Notes: generated from the sequence alone by a model not told the origin. A stretch of DNA of 64,000 bases from Mesobacterium_A sp034670065 (GCA_034670065.1 JAXMOG010000005.1:243651-307650); one strand, 5' to 3'; counted from the first letter of the stretch, positions 43,717 to 52,882 are shown. Translations and numbers: made by a program.

Positions 43717-44585
43717 GTGTCACGTCCTTCCAGATCCGCCTCAGTCCACCCCAGAAACGCAACGGCGGGCTGGGCTTCATTGGCCAAAAGTTCTGCAAAA
43801 CTTGGCGTTGCCCCGTCAGCCGCGCCAAGCGCCATCACGTTGCCCAGAAATCCGGGCGTCCCGTTGCCATGGGCATAGAGTTGATCCCAAGTGCTGCGTT
43901 TGGTGATTTCAGCCATGTCACCGGCCTTGATCAGCGCCCACATTTCTTGATCCCACTCGGCCTCTGCCATGGTTTCCAGCATGCGCGGGCTACCAACGGC
44001 ATTGGACATGTGCCCCGTGCCAATGATCGCCACGCGCAGATCGTTGTCCCACTCCGACACCACCTTGCGCACCACCTTGCCCACTTGGGCATAGCGCCAG
44101 CCCGGCGGCACCGGAGGCGCCAGCAGGTTGATGAACAGCGGTACGACCGGCAGGTCATGTTCGGGGCGCAGAAAGTTCAGCGGAATGGTGAACGAATGAT
44201 CAGCGGTGAATTCATCTGAGAAGGAAAAGTCGACGCCCTCGTTCAGACCGGCCCGCAGAATATGGCGTGCAAGGTCCCCTTGGATCGGCAGGTCCACAGG
44301 TTCAAGCCCCCAAGCGTCCTGTTCGTCTTGCAGCGGGCCAACCAAGCGGGTGGCCTTGCCGACCATGAACTGCGGCATGTTATTCATGAACCACTGGCCG
44401 AAGTGATCGCTGCCGATACAGACCAGAACATCCGGTCGCGCGGCGGTGAGCATGTCACGCAGGGCGGCGAAGTGTTCAAGCCCCGCCAACGCGCCCGGAT
44501 GGGCCTTGCCCAACGGTTCAAGACGGGCCGCGATCGGGAAAGTCGGATCGTGAGGCGCCGAAATCAAGGAAACAATTTTAGCCAT
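43713..44585 (-). CDS. LigB-type catalytic subunit of class III extradiol dioxygenase
   Basis: 290 residues from ATG 44585. Iron-ligand candidates are in SLISAPHDPTF (His) and CIGSDHFGQWFMNN (His); other conserved parts are TADHSFTIPLNFLRP and AIIGTGHMSNAVG. Non-haem Fe(II) enzyme of the LigB superfamily. The exact catechol (protocatechuate, gallate, phenylpropionate type) cannot be told. Downstream of the SnoaL-like gene by 11 bases, same operon. Confidence 0.87.
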   Translation of the reverse strand: MAKIVSLISAPHDPTFPIAARLEPLGKAHPGALAGLEHFAALRDMLTAARPDVLVCIGSDHFGQWFMNNMPQFMVGKATRLVGPLQDEQDAWGLEPVDLPIQGDLARHILRAGLNEGVDFSFSDEFTADHSFTIPLNFLRPEHDLPVVPLFINLLAPPVPPGWRYAQVGKVVRKVVSEWDNDLRVAIIGTGHMSNAVGSPRMLETMAEAEWDQEMWALIKAGDMAEITKRSTWDQLYAHGNGTPGFLGNVMALGAADGATPSFAELLANEAQPAVAFLGWTEADLEGRDT

Positions 44586-44596
44586 TGGATGTCCTG

Positions 44597-45256
44597 TCAG
44601 AGATACATACGCGCCGCTTTCAAGACGGCACCTGCGCGCTCGTAAACGCAAATCGACGGACGTCCTGAAGGCATATAGGCTTCGACCACGCAGGTTTTGC
44701 CATCATCTGTCACGCGACAGTATTTGATCCGAATGCCGCCATCGACGAGCATTTTTTCGAAGTCCTCGCGCAACTCGTCATGACCCAGATGGACGCTGCC
44801 ATTGGAATGCTGAAAATATCCATCTTCAGCGAAATGAGCCAGAATCTCGTCGATCTTGTTTTCCCCGAGCACTTGGAAATAAGGGTAGAGCACATCGTTT
44901 TCATCACGCCATGGGTGCAAGCCCGGCACTGGCTCGTGGATCGGGCCGCGATCCTCGACCAGGTGATGATCAGAATAGACATAGGCGGTTGGGCCGGCCG
45001 CTGCGCTGGGGTCAAACACAAAGGCGATCGGCAGGAAATCATCGCCGGTCGCTTCTTTGTAGCAGCGAAGCTCGACAACATGTCGGCCATCGGACTCGGT
45101 GGTGTTAAGATGCTCCACGCGCGCCCAGCTATTGCCCGGCCAAAGCATCGAGCCATCCTTAAAGGTAGCTGCCGAAATTTCGCCCGAGAACGGGTCGTTA
45201 ATTACAGTTTGCCCAAGCAGATCACGCTGCAAATTTTCAACCATCTCAGTCGTCAT
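44597..45256 (-). CDS. SnoaL/NTF2-like domain protein
   Basis: 219 residues from ATG 45256; the longer frame to 45394 adds an unlikely N-terminus. The C-terminal half (about 115-219) is a cone-shaped NTF2-like domain, with YFQVLGENKIDEILAHFAEDGYFQHSNGSVHLG and DELREDFEKMLVDGG. The N-terminal half is unassigned. Such proteins act as isomerases, cyclases or hydratases. First gene of the minus-strand operon with the LigB and LigA genes, so it may act on the ring-cleavage substrate or product. Confidence 0.75.
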   Translation of the reverse strand: MTTEMVENLQRDLLGQTVINDPFSGEISAATFKDGSMLWPGNSWARVEHLNTTESDGRHVVELRCYKEATGDDFLPIAFVFDPSAAAGPTAYVYSDHHLVEDRGPIHEPVPGLHPWRDENDVLYPYFQVLGENKIDEILAHFAEDGYFQHSNGSVHLGHDELREDFEKMLVDGGIRIKYCRVTDDGKTCVVEAYMPSGRPSICVYERAGAVLKAARMYL

Positions 45257-45431
45257 GGGTCGTCCTTTCTTGACGTGTTTTGGGGGCTGTCGGTCACTGA
45301 CCGATGCCGCCGCAAAAATCCTCAAATGAATTTCACTTTCGCAACCATAAGCATTGACCAACGGCAAGTAAACCTTATTTGTACGGACGACCAACTAATT
45401 ATTGTGAACTTTTCATTGGAAGGATACTTGC

Positions 45432-46061
45432 ATGAAATTATTCGATTTTCCTGGATCTTGCTCGATCGGCATCCATGCGATTCTTGAAGAATCTGGCGCG
45501 TCTTATGAAATTGAGATTGTCGATCTGGCGTCGTTCGCCCAACTGTCAGACGGCTACAAATCGATCAATCCAAAGGGCAAAGTGCCCGCGTTACTGCGCG
45601 ATGACGGCACCCTGTTAACAGAGTTCCCAGCCATCGCGTTTTGGGTGGCGAAAGCATTTCCAAAGGCCGTGCTGATTGGCGCCACGCTTGAGGAAGAAAC
45701 CCGCGCGCTTGAGCTGCTGGATTACATTGTCGGGTCGGTCCATATGCGCGGGATCACCTTTGTGATCATGCCGATGAAATTCCTGCCCGGCGACGAAAAG
45801 CACCAAGAAACGCTGCGCGTATTCGGGCGAAACCAGGTCAAAATAGGGTTGGAAAACCTCAGCGAAACGTTGGGCGACAAACCCTATCTTCTGGGCAATT
45901 TCAGCATCGCCGATGCCGGGCTGTTCTATCTTCTGCGCATGGCGCGAGAAAGCGGTATCGACCTGCCAGAAAACCTGGCCGCCTGCCTTGCACGCATTTC
46001 AAACCGTCCGGCCTTTGCCATGGCATTGTCACGGTTTGAGGCGCTGCGCCCCCGCCCCTAG
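45432..46061 (+). CDS. Glutathione S-transferase
   Basis: 209 residues. The thioredoxin-like N-terminal domain has LFDFPGSCSIGIHAILEESGASYEIEIV, INPKGKVPALLRDDGTLLTEFPAIAFWVA with the glutathione-binding cis-Pro and Ser; the helical C-terminal domain includes LSETLGDKPYLLGNFSIADAGLFYLLR, the N-capping motif of beta-class GSTs. It may conjugate or isomerise a ring-cleavage product of the divergent dioxygenase operon. Confidence 0.88.
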   Translation: MKLFDFPGSCSIGIHAILEESGASYEIEIVDLASFAQLSDGYKSINPKGKVPALLRDDGTLLTEFPAIAFWVAKAFPKAVLIGATLEEETRALELLDYIVGSVHMRGITFVIMPMKFLPGDEKHQETLRVFGRNQVKIGLENLSETLGDKPYLLGNFSIADAGLFYLLRMARESGIDLPENLAACLARISNRPAFAMALSRFEALRPRP

Positions 46062-46067
46062 CTGGCA

Positions 46068-46487
46068 TCAATCCAAGACCAGCTTCTCCAAAAGGCGCAT
46101 GAAGTTTTGTCTTTCCGGCGCACTAAGTTTTTGCAGTGTATCCTCATACTTCGCTGTCACAATGCCTCTGGCCTTATCGCGCAACTCACGGCCCAAGTCC
46201 GAAAGGACCAGCCGATGGCGGCGCAGATCGTCCTGGTCCACGGAGCGATCTATCAGGCCACGTGCCTGTAAGGCTTTTAGGTGCATCGTCAGATTTGGCT
46301 TTGACATCGAAAGTGACTCCGCCAGCCCTGCGGGAGACGGATGGTCCTCAATGCCGTCGAGCACGAAGAACTCCTTTCCGACAAGGCCAAGCGCCTTGAG
46401 TTCCTCACCTGCGGCGCTGAGCGTCGCGGTGGACAGCAGGAAGTTCAGACGCCAGATCCGTACGGCCTCTGTATGTCCATCAATCAT
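46068..46487 (-). CDS. MarR family transcriptional regulator
   Basis: 139 residues from ATG 46487. Winged helix: HPSPAGLAESLSMSKPNLTMHLKALQARGLIDRSVDQDDLRRHRLVLSDLG, including the conserved DxRRxxL wing. Divergent from the alpha/beta hydrolase gene 70 bases away and convergent with the GST gene, so it probably represses the hydrolase. Confidence 0.88.
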   Translation of the reverse strand: MIDGHTEAVRIWRLNFLLSTATLSAAGEELKALGLVGKEFFVLDGIEDHPSPAGLAESLSMSKPNLTMHLKALQARGLIDRSVDQDDLRRHRLVLSDLGRELRDKARGIVTAKYEDTLQKLSAPERQNFMRLLEKLVLD

Positions 46488-46557
46488 GACTTGATGTCGT
46501 TCATTTTTGGAACTAACCTCAGAGTGGAACAATATTAACCTATTCGAGGTATATGGC

Positions 46558-47514
46558 ATGCCGTCCGATCTGAAAACCTTTGCCTTCCCGAACGGGAAGC
46601 TGACCATCTCGAGCCATCTGCACCTACCTAAGGCTTTCGATGATAATGCAAACAGTCCCGCGCTTGTTATTTCAGCGCCGGGAAGCAGCGTAAAAGAACA
46701 AATCAGTGCAATCTACGCCGAGAGACTCGCGTCACAGGGGTTTGTCGTTCTGACTTTCGATCCCTCTTGTCAGGGCGCCAGCGAAGGGGTCCCCCGTGGA
46801 TTGGAAGATCCTGGTCGCAGGATCGAGGACCTGAAATGCGCGGCGGACGCCCTGACCTCATTACCTGGCGTGGATGCGTCCCGCATCGGTCTTCTCGGCA
46901 TCTGTGCGGGTGGTGGCTACGCTGTGCAAGCCGCGCTGACCGATCCGCGTTTCAAGGCGCTTGGCACAGTTGTCGCGACCAATATCGGAGCCGCCTTCCG
47001 ACGGATGTTGCCGCCCGAGAATCGCAAGCAGCTTCTTTCAGAGGTGGCGGCGCAACGCACCGCTCAGGCAGCAGGAGCTGACCAGAAGATGGTTCCCTGG
47101 ATCCCAGACACTTTAGAAGAAGCTGATGCATCCGGCATCGCCGATCCCGATGTCCTTGACGCTGTGGCCTTTTACCGGCACTCAGCCTGGCGTCACGAGA
47201 ACGCCACCAACCGGCTCGATTTCTGCAGTTTTGGGCTACTGCTTGGGTTTGACGCCCTGCAGGTGGTTCCTGACCTCCTGACTCAGCCTCTGCTGGTGAT
47301 TGCAAACGGTCGCGACGGCTCGACGGGAGCGCAGGGAGACAGCCAAGCACTTTTCGATCGCGCTCCATCTGAAGACAAGCGCATTGTCTCGGTCGAGGGG
47401 GCCGGTCACTACGAGATGTATCATGTTCCGATCTACGTCGATCAGGCGGTATCTGAGCTCACGACCTTCTTCCAGACCCAGCTTATGAACAAGCCTGCAG
47501 TTTTGACCCCGTAG
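46558..47514 (+). CDS. Alpha/beta hydrolase (YcjY/dienelactone hydrolase-like)
   Basis: 318 residues from ATG 46558. Nucleophile elbow GICAGGGYAVQ, with Cys before the usual Ser position, as seen in dienelactone hydrolase-like proteins; the acid is probably in VIANGRDGSTG and the base in GAGHYEMYH. Usual nucleophile is Ser or Cys, here the motif is G-x-C-x-G. It is divergent from MarR. The stop codon lies inside an inverted repeat that may mark an IS end, so the C-terminal residues could be altered. Confidence 0.8.
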   Translation: MPSDLKTFAFPNGKLTISSHLHLPKAFDDNANSPALVISAPGSSVKEQISAIYAERLASQGFVVLTFDPSCQGASEGVPRGLEDPGRRIEDLKCAADALTSLPGVDASRIGLLGICAGGGYAVQAALTDPRFKALGTVVATNIGAAFRRMLPPENRKQLLSEVAAQRTAQAAGADQKMVPWIPDTLEEADASGIADPDVLDAVAFYRHSAWRHENATNRLDFCSFGLLLGFDALQVVPDLLTQPLLVIANGRDGSTGAQGDSQALFDRAPSEDKRIVSVEGAGHYEMYHVPIYVDQAVSELTTFFQTQLMNKPAVLTP

Positions 47515-47547
47515 TGGGTGATTGGCGTCCCAAAATGACCCCACTAC
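47511..47547. repeat. Inverted repeat overlapping the hydrolase stop
   Basis: GTAGTGGG (47511-47518) and CCCACTAC (47540-47547) are perfect arms around a 21-base loop. The sequence GATTGGCGTCCCAAAATGACCCC inside resembles ends seen beside IS21-type elements. It may be an IS scar or a terminator. Confidence 0.35.
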
Positions 47548-47590
47548 ACTGATGTGGATAATGCCCCCGAGGGGGATTCTTGCGCAAATC

Positions 47591-47605
47591 GGGGGGGGGG
47601 GGGGG
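47591..47605. repeat. Poly-G tract of 15
   Basis: Fifteen consecutive G on the plus strand, outside any coding frame, between the hydrolase gene and the IS5 remnant. Confidence 0.9.
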
Positions 47606-47635
47606 TGACCATACGTCCCCTTTCCCAGGGCGGAT

Positions 47636-47848
47636 TTAGCCTACGACTTCGGTAACGGGTATGCCAAGAGCTGTGTACTTGTTAAGGACGGCAACACGGA
47701 TTTGGATTTCCGCGACCTGACGGTCAAAGTCCCGAGCCATGAGGCTTTGCCCCAGCAACTTCACACAATGCATCTTGGTTTCCACACGGCTTCGTCGATG
47801 GCATCCGCTCCTCCATCGCCAGATGGCGCGACCGAGGTATAGGGCCAA
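47636..47848 (-). mobile_element. IS5-family transposase C-terminal fragment inserted in otnI
   Basis: Minus-strand reading YLGRAIWRWRSGCHRRSR then VETKMHCVKLLGQSLMARDF and DRQVAEIQIRVAVLNKYTAL ends at TAA 47636. This is the normal C-terminus of an IS5-family transposase. The catalytic core is missing. The 5' border at about 47848 falls inside otnI. Confidence 0.85.
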
Positions 47849-47953
47849 TGGCATTCCACAGCATCGAACCCCGCCGCCTTGGCCGCATGGATCGCGTCAG
47901 GCAGGAAGGGGCCGGTCCGCCCAAAGAAACCCCAAGTTTACGGAAAATTTCAT
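47849..47953 (-). pseudogene. otnI: 2-oxo-tetronate isomerase (hydroxypyruvate isomerase family), truncated
   Basis: Starts ATG 47953, overlapping otnC by 4 bases. MKFSVNLGFLWADRP then, after a one-base slip in the C run at 47908-47911, FLPDAIHAAKAAGFDAVECHWPY. This is the N-terminus of OtnI-type isomerases, about 40 of an expected 260 residues. It runs straight into the IS5 fragment. Two lesions (frameshift and truncation) make it inactive, so step four of the pathway must come from elsewhere. Confidence 0.82.
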
Positions 47954-48600
47954 ACGTCCCACTCAACATCAAATTTGGTGATCAGCGCCTGCTGCTGCGC
48001 TTGGGTCAGCATGCGAGGGTTCAGGCCCCGTGTCATCATGGCCAGACGCGCGGTGTCTTCGAGTTCTTCTATGGCATTGCAGGCCGCTTCGAGATCCTTA
48101 CCGGCCACGACCGGCCCGTGATTGGCCAACATCACCGCACTACGCTTGCCAGCCAGCCCGCGCACAGCCTCGCCCATCGCCGGATCGCCGGGCAAGAAGA
48201 ACGGCAGCAGCTTGACCTTACCCAGTTTCATAATACCGTATGGCGTCAGCGGGGGCAGGAAATTATCCTCATCCGCGTCAGGCATCAGCGACAAGGCGAC
48301 AGAGTGGCAGGAATGCAGATGCACCACTGCGCCCGCGGTGCTGCGGGTGTCATAGAACGCCGTATGAAGGGGCATTTCTTTGGTCGGTTTATCGCCATCG
48401 ATCAACGTGCCTTGTGCATCAAATCGGCTGAGCCGCGCCGGGTCAAGTCGCCCAAAACTTGTCCCCGTGGGCGACACCAAGAGCCCGCCGTCATCGGTGC
48501 GGGCCGAAATGTTGCCGGTGCTGCCACCGGTCAATCCGCGATCAAACATTGACTTGGTCAACAGGCAGATGTGTTCGCGAAGTCGTGTTTCTCTGCTCAT
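47950..48600 (-). CDS. otnC: 3-oxo-tetronate 4-phosphate decarboxylase
   Basis: 216 residues of the class II aldolase/adducin family. Metal ligands His94 and His96 in VVHLHSCHS and His161 in LANHGPVV, with Glu75 in KEMPLH as base. In the four-carbon acid sugar pathway OtnC decarboxylates 3-oxo-tetronate 4-phosphate to dihydroxyacetone phosphate. Neighbouring ltnD, otnK and otnI support OtnC over a general fuculose aldolase. ATGA overlap with the otnI remnant. Confidence 0.9.
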   Translation of the reverse strand: MSRETRLREHICLLTKSMFDRGLTGGSTGNISARTDDGGLLVSPTGTSFGRLDPARLSRFDAQGTLIDGDKPTKEMPLHTAFYDTRSTAGAVVHLHSCHSVALSLMPDADEDNFLPPLTPYGIMKLGKVKLLPFFLPGDPAMGEAVRGLAGKRSAVMLANHGPVVAGKDLEAACNAIEELEDTARLAMMTRGLNPRMLTQAQQQALITKFDVEWDV

Positions 48601-48651
48601 GCGGCGTCCAGCCTATTTTGGGCGTCGGCAAAGAAGGTTTCCGTGCCGAAG

Positions 48652-49869
48652 TTACCCGACTTTAGCGACAAGGCTAATCTGGTGGCCGCCGGATTGGCAA
48701 TACGTCCAGGGCACGCCCGGCGCGATTTCTGTGCCGATATCAAGCTGTGTGACGCCAAGGGCCTTGGTTACCGCGCCGGATGTTTCGCCTCCCGCGACGA
48801 TCACCCGACGGGCGCCTTTGTCCCGTGCAGCTATCGCGCAGGCTGACAAGGTCGCTTCAACGATCTCTCCGGCGCCTGCCACGCCAAGTTTTTCTTGGGC
48901 TGCGCGAACGCTTTGCGGATTGGCTGTGGCATAGATGATTGGAGCTTTTTCTAGGTCCTGTTTAGACAACCAGTCGAGCGCTTTTTGCGGGCCGTTCTCG
49001 GCCAAAGACAAAGGGTCTAACTGGAACGCGGGAACGCCGCGGCTGGTGTAGTCGGCCACTTGTTTGTTTGTCATGGCAGAGCAACTACCGGACAGGATGA
49101 TCGTTTCGGCCCCAAGCTGCGGCGCATGCGCCTTAGGAGCATCCACCGACAAAGTGCCATCGGCCAAATAAAGCGCTGGTAGGGGCATCGCCACGGCGCT
49201 TCCGCCGGTCATCAGTGGCATGTAGCGACAAGCCTCGGCGATGATCTCTAGATCCGAATTGGCAACCGCATCAACCACAACATGCGCCACGCCATCGGCA
49301 TTTAGGTGGTCGATTTCACGTCGAAGGGCGTCGGGGCCCTGCGCCACGGTCAACCTATCCACGAGACCAACCGCACGGGTCACCTGCGGTTCAAGAAGCC
49401 GCATCAGGTTGCTGTCACGCATCGGGGTGAGCGGATGATCCTTCATCGGGCTTTCGGCCAAGGGCTGCTGCCCGACAAACAGATTACCCATAAAGATCGA
49501 ACGCCCGTTTTCTGGGAAAGCGGGACAATAGATCGTCTGGTCGATGCCCAGGTCCTGCATCAGCGCTTCGGCAACGGGGCCGATATTTCCTTCAGTCGTG
49601 CTGTCGAATGTCGAGCAATACTTCCAGAAAAACCGCTGCGCACCTGCAGCCTGCAGCCACTTCAGCGCGTCGCGGGTCTCGGCCACGGCATCGGCAACGG
49701 GGGCGGTGCGCGACTTCAGAGCGATCACCTCGAAAGCGGCCGCGTCCTGGGGCGGGCTGTCGGGCACGCCGATGCGCAGCGAAACGCGCACGCCACTGCG
49801 GGCCAGCAACCCGGCAAGATCGGTCGCGCCGGTGAAATCATCGGCGATGCAGCCAAGGACGGCGGTCAT
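48652..49869 (-). CDS. otnK: 3-oxo-tetronate kinase
   Basis: 405 residues of the DUF1537 kinase family. N-terminal GCIADDFTGATDLAGLLARSG and FWKYCSTFDSTTEGNIGPVAEAL are the substrate-domain signatures; the C-terminal nucleotide domain has VIVAGGETSGAVTKALGV. It phosphorylates 3-oxo-tetronate made by LtnD. Overlaps ltnD by 4 bases. Confidence 0.92.
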   Translation of the reverse strand: MTAVLGCIADDFTGATDLAGLLARSGVRVSLRIGVPDSPPQDAAAFEVIALKSRTAPVADAVAETRDALKWLQAAGAQRFFWKYCSTFDSTTEGNIGPVAEALMQDLGIDQTIYCPAFPENGRSIFMGNLFVGQQPLAESPMKDHPLTPMRDSNLMRLLEPQVTRAVGLVDRLTVAQGPDALRREIDHLNADGVAHVVVDAVANSDLEIIAEACRYMPLMTGGSAVAMPLPALYLADGTLSVDAPKAHAPQLGAETIILSGSCSAMTNKQVADYTSRGVPAFQLDPLSLAENGPQKALDWLSKQDLEKAPIIYATANPQSVRAAQEKLGVAGAGEIVEATLSACAIAARDKGARRVIVAGGETSGAVTKALGVTQLDIGTEIAPGVPWTYCQSGGHQISLVAKVG

Positions 49870-50783
49870 GTGTCTTCTCCGGGCAGGGTAAGGCCAGCGT
49901 TGCGGGCATAAACCTTGGCGACGGCGGCGTCGTCTTCTTGACCGTGGCCCATTCCGGCGGCGGCCACGAATTGCTGTAGCGCGGCTGCGGTGATCGGGGC
50001 GCTAAACTGCGCGGATTTCGCGATGTCGAGCACGATGCCAAGATCTTTGGGCCAGATATTGACCGAGCTGTGCGGCGTGTAGTCCCCAGCCACGATGTGG
50101 GGCGCGCGGTTCTCAAGCATCCAGCTGGTTCCGGCACATTTGCTAATGACTTCAACAAATTTATCGGGTGCTACGCCTTGGCTCATGCCAAAGGTCAGAG
50201 CCTCGGCCATTGTGGCAATATGAACCCCGGCCAACAGCTGGTTCACCGCTTTCATCGCGCTGCCGGCGCCAACCTCGTCGCCCAGTTCGAACACCGTTTC
50301 GGCAATACTGTCCAGCAAAGGCTGCGCAGCGGCAAAGCTGCCTTGCGGGCCGGAGGCCATGATCGATAACTGCCCCTGCGCGGCTTTCAGCGATCCGCCC
50401 GAAATCGGCGCATCGAGATAGTGAACCCCGTGCTCTGCACAGCGGGCCGCCATGTCTTTGGCAAAGAGGGGAGGGACGGTCGCACAGGCCAGCACAACCG
50501 CGCCGGGTTTGAGCTGTGCGACAAGGCCGTCTTTGCCAAACAGAACGCTTTCGGTTTGGGCCGCGTTCAACACGACAACTGCAACCGCATCCAGCGTATT
50601 GGCAACCGCAGAGAGGGGGCTGTTTTCGCCGCCATCCGCGATGAACTTGGCGATCTGGTCGGGGTTGATATCCACCCCCCAAACCTTGTGCCCGCCACGC
50701 AGGGCCGATGCGGCTATGCCATAGCCCATGGAGCCAAGACCGATGACGGCGACGTGTTGAGAGCTTTTGGTCGTCTTGGTCAT
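49866..50783 (-). CDS. ltnD: L-threonate dehydrogenase
   Basis: 305 residues of the 3-hydroxyisobutyrate/6-phosphogluconate dehydrogenase family. NAD site VIGLGSMGYGIAAS, substrate motif DAPISGGSLKAAQGQLSIMASG and catalytic Lys in GAGSAMKAVNQLLAG. With otnK and otnC it fits LtnD, which oxidises L-threonate at C2. It starts one base after the TRAP gene stop, so transport and catabolism share a transcript. Confidence 0.9.
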   Translation of the reverse strand: MTKTTKSSQHVAVIGLGSMGYGIAASALRGGHKVWGVDINPDQIAKFIADGGENSPLSAVANTLDAVAVVVLNAAQTESVLFGKDGLVAQLKPGAVVLACATVPPLFAKDMAARCAEHGVHYLDAPISGGSLKAAQGQLSIMASGPQGSFAAAQPLLDSIAETVFELGDEVGAGSAMKAVNQLLAGVHIATMAEALTFGMSQGVAPDKFVEVISKCAGTSWMLENRAPHIVAGDYTPHSSVNIWPKDLGIVLDIAKSAQFSAPITAAALQQFVAAAGMGHGQEDDAAVAKVYARNAGLTLPGEDT

Positions 50784-50784
50784 G

Positions 50785-52800
50785 TTAGTTTCCTTTCAGC
50801 CAGTTCGGCAGCCATAGGGCGACGTCTGGGAAGTACAGCACGATGGCAAGGGCCACGACTTGGATGCAGATAAAGGGGATCAACGCGCGGAAGATCTCGG
50901 ACAGGCTCATGTCCTTCGGGGCGACAGATTTCAAATAGAAGGCTGCGGGGCCGAAGGGGGGCGAGAGGTAGCTGACCTGCATGTTCATCGCGAACAGGAT
51001 CCCGAACCAGACCGGGTCCATGCCCAGTTTGATGATGATCGGCACGAAGATTGGCATGGTCAGCAAGGCGATGCCGATCCAATCCATAAACAGGCCCAAC
51101 ACGATCAGGATGCCCATCATGATCAGCACGATGACCATCGGTGAGGCCCCACTGTCGAGGATCGTGCTTTCGATGAAGCGGTTGCCGCCCATCAGGTTAT
51201 AGACCCCTACCAAAGCCGCCGCACCAAGACCGATCCAAATAATCATGCCGCAGGTTTCAAGCGTTTGTTTCAGGCTGTCTCGGATCAGCACCCATGTGAC
51301 TTCGCCGCGAATTGCAGCCGATAGGAACACCCCAACAACACCCATGGCCGCCGCTTCGGTCACGGATGCGACGCCGCCGTAAATCGACCCCAACACGGTG
51401 ACCGCGACGCCGACGGGCAGGATCACGCCGCGCACCTTGCGCAGTTTCTCGGACAGAGGGATGTCCAGCTCTTCATTGGAAATCGGCGGGCCCATTTCGG
51501 GGTCCATATAGCAGCGCGTCAGGATGTAGATAATGTAGAAGGTCGCCAGCATCAGCCCCGGTGTCACGGTGGCAAGGAATAGGTCGCCAATCGAGACGCT
51601 GGCGGTCAACCCATAGACGATCAACACGATGGATGGGGGGATCATCGTACCCAGAGAGCCGCCCGCACAGACCGTGCCAATGGCCAGCGCGCGGTTATAG
51701 CCGAGCCGCAACATCTGCGGCAGGGCGATCAGGCCCAGAAGGACGATCTCGCCCCCAATGATGCCTGAGATGGACGCAAGGAAGACAGCCGCAACAAGCG
51801 TTTGCACCGCAACGCCGCCTTTGATTCTACCGGCGACCAGACGCATCGCATCATAAAGATCGCGCGCCATGCCCGACCGGTCCAAAAGGGATGCCATCAA
51901 GACGAACATCGGAATGGCCACAAGGACGTATTCGTTGACGAAGGAGTAGATCCGGCTGGACACCAACGGGACGCCGGAAGGTCCGAACCAAGCAATCGTG
52001 AACAGGATCGCGATCAATCCGGTGACAAAGGCCAGCGGGATGCCCGTCAGGATCAGTACCATGATTGAGCCGACAAGCAGCAGGGAGCCGGTCTGTATGC
52101 CAAGGTTGCGCCCTTCTGAAAACAGAAGGTAGCCGCCAATGGCAAGGATCGCGAAAACGATACCGATGCCAATGATGGCCCATTTGCTGGGCGGCTCGCC
52201 TGCGCTTTGGCGAAAACCGGTGCCTTTCCAGGCGGTCCAAATTTGGCCAACTGACTGGATTGCCAAAACGATCGCAGTGATCAGAAGCATCATTTTGATG
52301 AGGGCCGGTGTGATGGGATTCCACGCCGAGCCAGAGCGTTCAAGACGAACGTCGCCCTGCGGTGTCCACCACGATTTTTCGACCATCGTGTAGGCCGCAT
52401 AGGCAATGGCGACCGCAAAAAATAGCGCAAGCAGGCCGTTCACCACGTCCAGCAATCTGCGCGTACCGCCACTGGTGCCGAAATAGATCAGCCCGATGCG
52501 GATGTGCTTGTCGGCTGCCAGACACTGCATCCCGCCAAACAGGTAGCAGGCGGCGATCAGCGCGATCACGGTTTCATGGGCCCAAATCGTAGGGGAATTG
52601 AAGAAATACCGGGCGACGATTTCATAGAGTGAAATCAATGTTGCGATCGCAAACAGAAAACTAAAAACAGTCCCGAACGAGGCAATGCCGCGATCCAGAG
52701 CGTTCTGAGGGCCAGCGCTGTCTTCTTCGTGGGCCCGTTTGAGCGCTTCGAGCTGCGCGTCGACTTCGGCTTCGGTCATCGCCGTCTCATGCTGTGCCAT
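50785..52800 (-). CDS. dctQM: TRAP transporter permease, fused small (DctQ) and large (DctM) subunits
   Basis: 671 residues. Residues about 35-215 form the four-helix DctQ part (SLYEIVARYFFNSPTIWAHE, GGMQCLAADKHIRIG); about 225-670 form the DctM part (LTGIPLAFVTGLIAILF, IPMFVLMASLLDRSGMARDLYDAM, SISGIIGGEIVLLGLIALP, GTVCAGGSLGTMIPPSIVLIVYG). Fusion of both subunits is an established TRAP arrangement. Sodium-driven uptake of an acid, here probably threonate or erythronate given the enzymes encoded downstream. Confidence 0.93.
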   Translation of the reverse strand: MAQHETAMTEAEVDAQLEALKRAHEEDSAGPQNALDRGIASFGTVFSFLFAIATLISLYEIVARYFFNSPTIWAHETVIALIAACYLFGGMQCLAADKHIRIGLIYFGTSGGTRRLLDVVNGLLALFFAVAIAYAAYTMVEKSWWTPQGDVRLERSGSAWNPITPALIKMMLLITAIVLAIQSVGQIWTAWKGTGFRQSAGEPPSKWAIIGIGIVFAILAIGGYLLFSEGRNLGIQTGSLLLVGSIMVLILTGIPLAFVTGLIAILFTIAWFGPSGVPLVSSRIYSFVNEYVLVAIPMFVLMASLLDRSGMARDLYDAMRLVAGRIKGGVAVQTLVAAVFLASISGIIGGEIVLLGLIALPQMLRLGYNRALAIGTVCAGGSLGTMIPPSIVLIVYGLTASVSIGDLFLATVTPGLMLATFYIIYILTRCYMDPEMGPPISNEELDIPLSEKLRKVRGVILPVGVAVTVLGSIYGGVASVTEAAAMGVVGVFLSAAIRGEVTWVLIRDSLKQTLETCGMIIWIGLGAAALVGVYNLMGGNRFIESTILDSGASPMVIVLIMMGILIVLGLFMDWIGIALLTMPIFVPIIIKLGMDPVWFGILFAMNMQVSYLSPPFGPAAFYLKSVAPKDMSLSEIFRALIPFICIQVVALAIVLYFPDVALWLPNWLKGN

Positions 52801-52882
52801 GGTCCCCTCCAGGAACGTGAGCTAAGTTCTTTGTCCGTGGGGGCCGAAACCTGCCCCCACGAAACGCTGTGAAAGGCGTGCC

